Shown here: one piece after another, positions 7,008 to 7,392 of the stretch | Layout of the letters: the number at the start of each line of letters is the position of its first letter | How positions within the stretch are numbered: position 1 is the first letter of the stretch | Assembly: GCA_016764115.1 (NCBI GenBank) | Contig: JAESSM010000146.1 | Coordinates: forward strand, 6,560 to 13,951 | DNA from: Bacteroidia bacterium | Lineage (GTDB): Bacteria > Bacteroidota > Bacteroidia > JAESSM01 > NORP286 | DNA: 7,392 bases | Reading direction: 5' to 3' | Notes under the pieces: generated by a model | What the model saw: only the letters and a program-made list of their open reading frames with translations | What the model was told of the DNA's origin: nothing | Database searches by the model: none | Translations under genes and position numbers: made by a program

Positions 7008-7392
7008 TTATTCCTTCAATACTTTTATCAGCAAATTTTTCCCTTGTTCAGTTCGAATATCAACCAGATATACGCCTATTGAACTATTTATCTCCAAGTT
7101 TAGTTGGTTAGTGCTTGTATAATTTTGAATGGAGACAACTTGCCCGGCACTATTGCTTAAAATTACAGTTACATTGTAATAATTCTGATCTAACTCGATT
7201 GTGAAACTACCAGTTGTAGGGTTCGGATATACGGTTAGTGAAGGAGCAAAGTCGTTTTCTATTATTCCTACCCCTGTGATTGTGTTACAAGCTGATGTGT
7301 CAATGCACCCATTTTGGGTGATTTCCACAGCATAATTTCCATTAGTTGTTGCTGTAAATGATTGGTTCGTTTCATCGAGAATTGGTGTATTT
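7008..7392 (-). CDS. C-terminal part of a T9SS-secreted protein with type A sorting domain (5' end outside window)
   Basis: The last 127 residues of a larger exported protein are visible; the frame is open to the window edge, so the start lies beyond it. The first 50 or so residues include SFTATTNGNYAVEITQNGC and IDTSACNTI, the end of an immunoglobulin-like/SprB-type repeat module common in Bacteroidota surface proteins and adhesins. The last ~75 residues form the T9SS type A C-terminal sorting domain: LTVYPNPTTGSFTIEL, then SNSAGQVV, IGVYLVDI and a final KVLKE. This domain directs the protein through the outer-membrane type IX translocon and is normally cleaved off afterwards. A GTG codon at 7328 lies inside the repeat module and is not the true start. 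The cargo function cannot be told because the N-terminal domains are missing. A hairpin follows the stop codon. Confidence 0.92.
   Translation of the reverse strand, partial: NTPILDETNQSFTATTNGNYAVEITQNGCIDTSACNTITGVGIIENDFAPSLTVYPNPTTGSFTIELDQNYYNVTVILSNSAGQVVSIQNYTSTNQLNLEINSSIGVYLVDIRTEQGKNLLIKVLKE

Overview
The window comes from an AT-rich chromosome that looks like Bacteroidota. Three signs point there: a C-terminal type IX secretion (T9SS type A) sorting domain at the right edge, TAnnTTTG-type -7 promoter elements instead of TATAAT boxes, and genes without convincing Shine-Dalgarno sequences at usable spacing. Gene content is mostly housekeeping and compact. No stretch of 300 bases lacks a gene; the longest gap is the 149 bp between recQ and the cold-shock gene.

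Layout, left to right. valS (plus strand) has its own -7 element about 38 bp upstream of its start. A 75-bp imperfect palindrome of the dispersed CGTCATTGCGA type lies directly after the valS stop. It is followed by a small plus-strand gene for an exported cupin protein. That gene converges with a minus-strand group: trmL (tRNA wobble 2'-O-methyltransferase) and, transcribed ahead of it, a cold-shock-domain protein with a long lysine-rich N-terminus and its own -7 element. Further right, still on the minus strand, is a probable two-gene unit: a small DUF3817 membrane protein followed after about 40 bp by recQ. A perfect 10-bp stem hairpin separates this unit from the last gene. That gene is the 3' end of a minus-strand T9SS-secreted protein whose start lies beyond the window.

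Functionally, valS and trmL both serve translation (tRNA charging and wobble modification), the cold-shock protein probably acts on RNA, and recQ serves DNA repair. The cupin and T9SS proteins are exported and have no evident link to these. I see no mobile-element gene, CRISPR array, tRNA, rRNA, riboswitch or defence island. I find no convincing new biological system. The points most worth a second look are the palindromic repeat, which also misleads start calling for the cupin gene; the unusual N-terminal extension of the cold-shock protein with its symmetric leader motifs; and the orientation of the hairpin before the T9SS gene.
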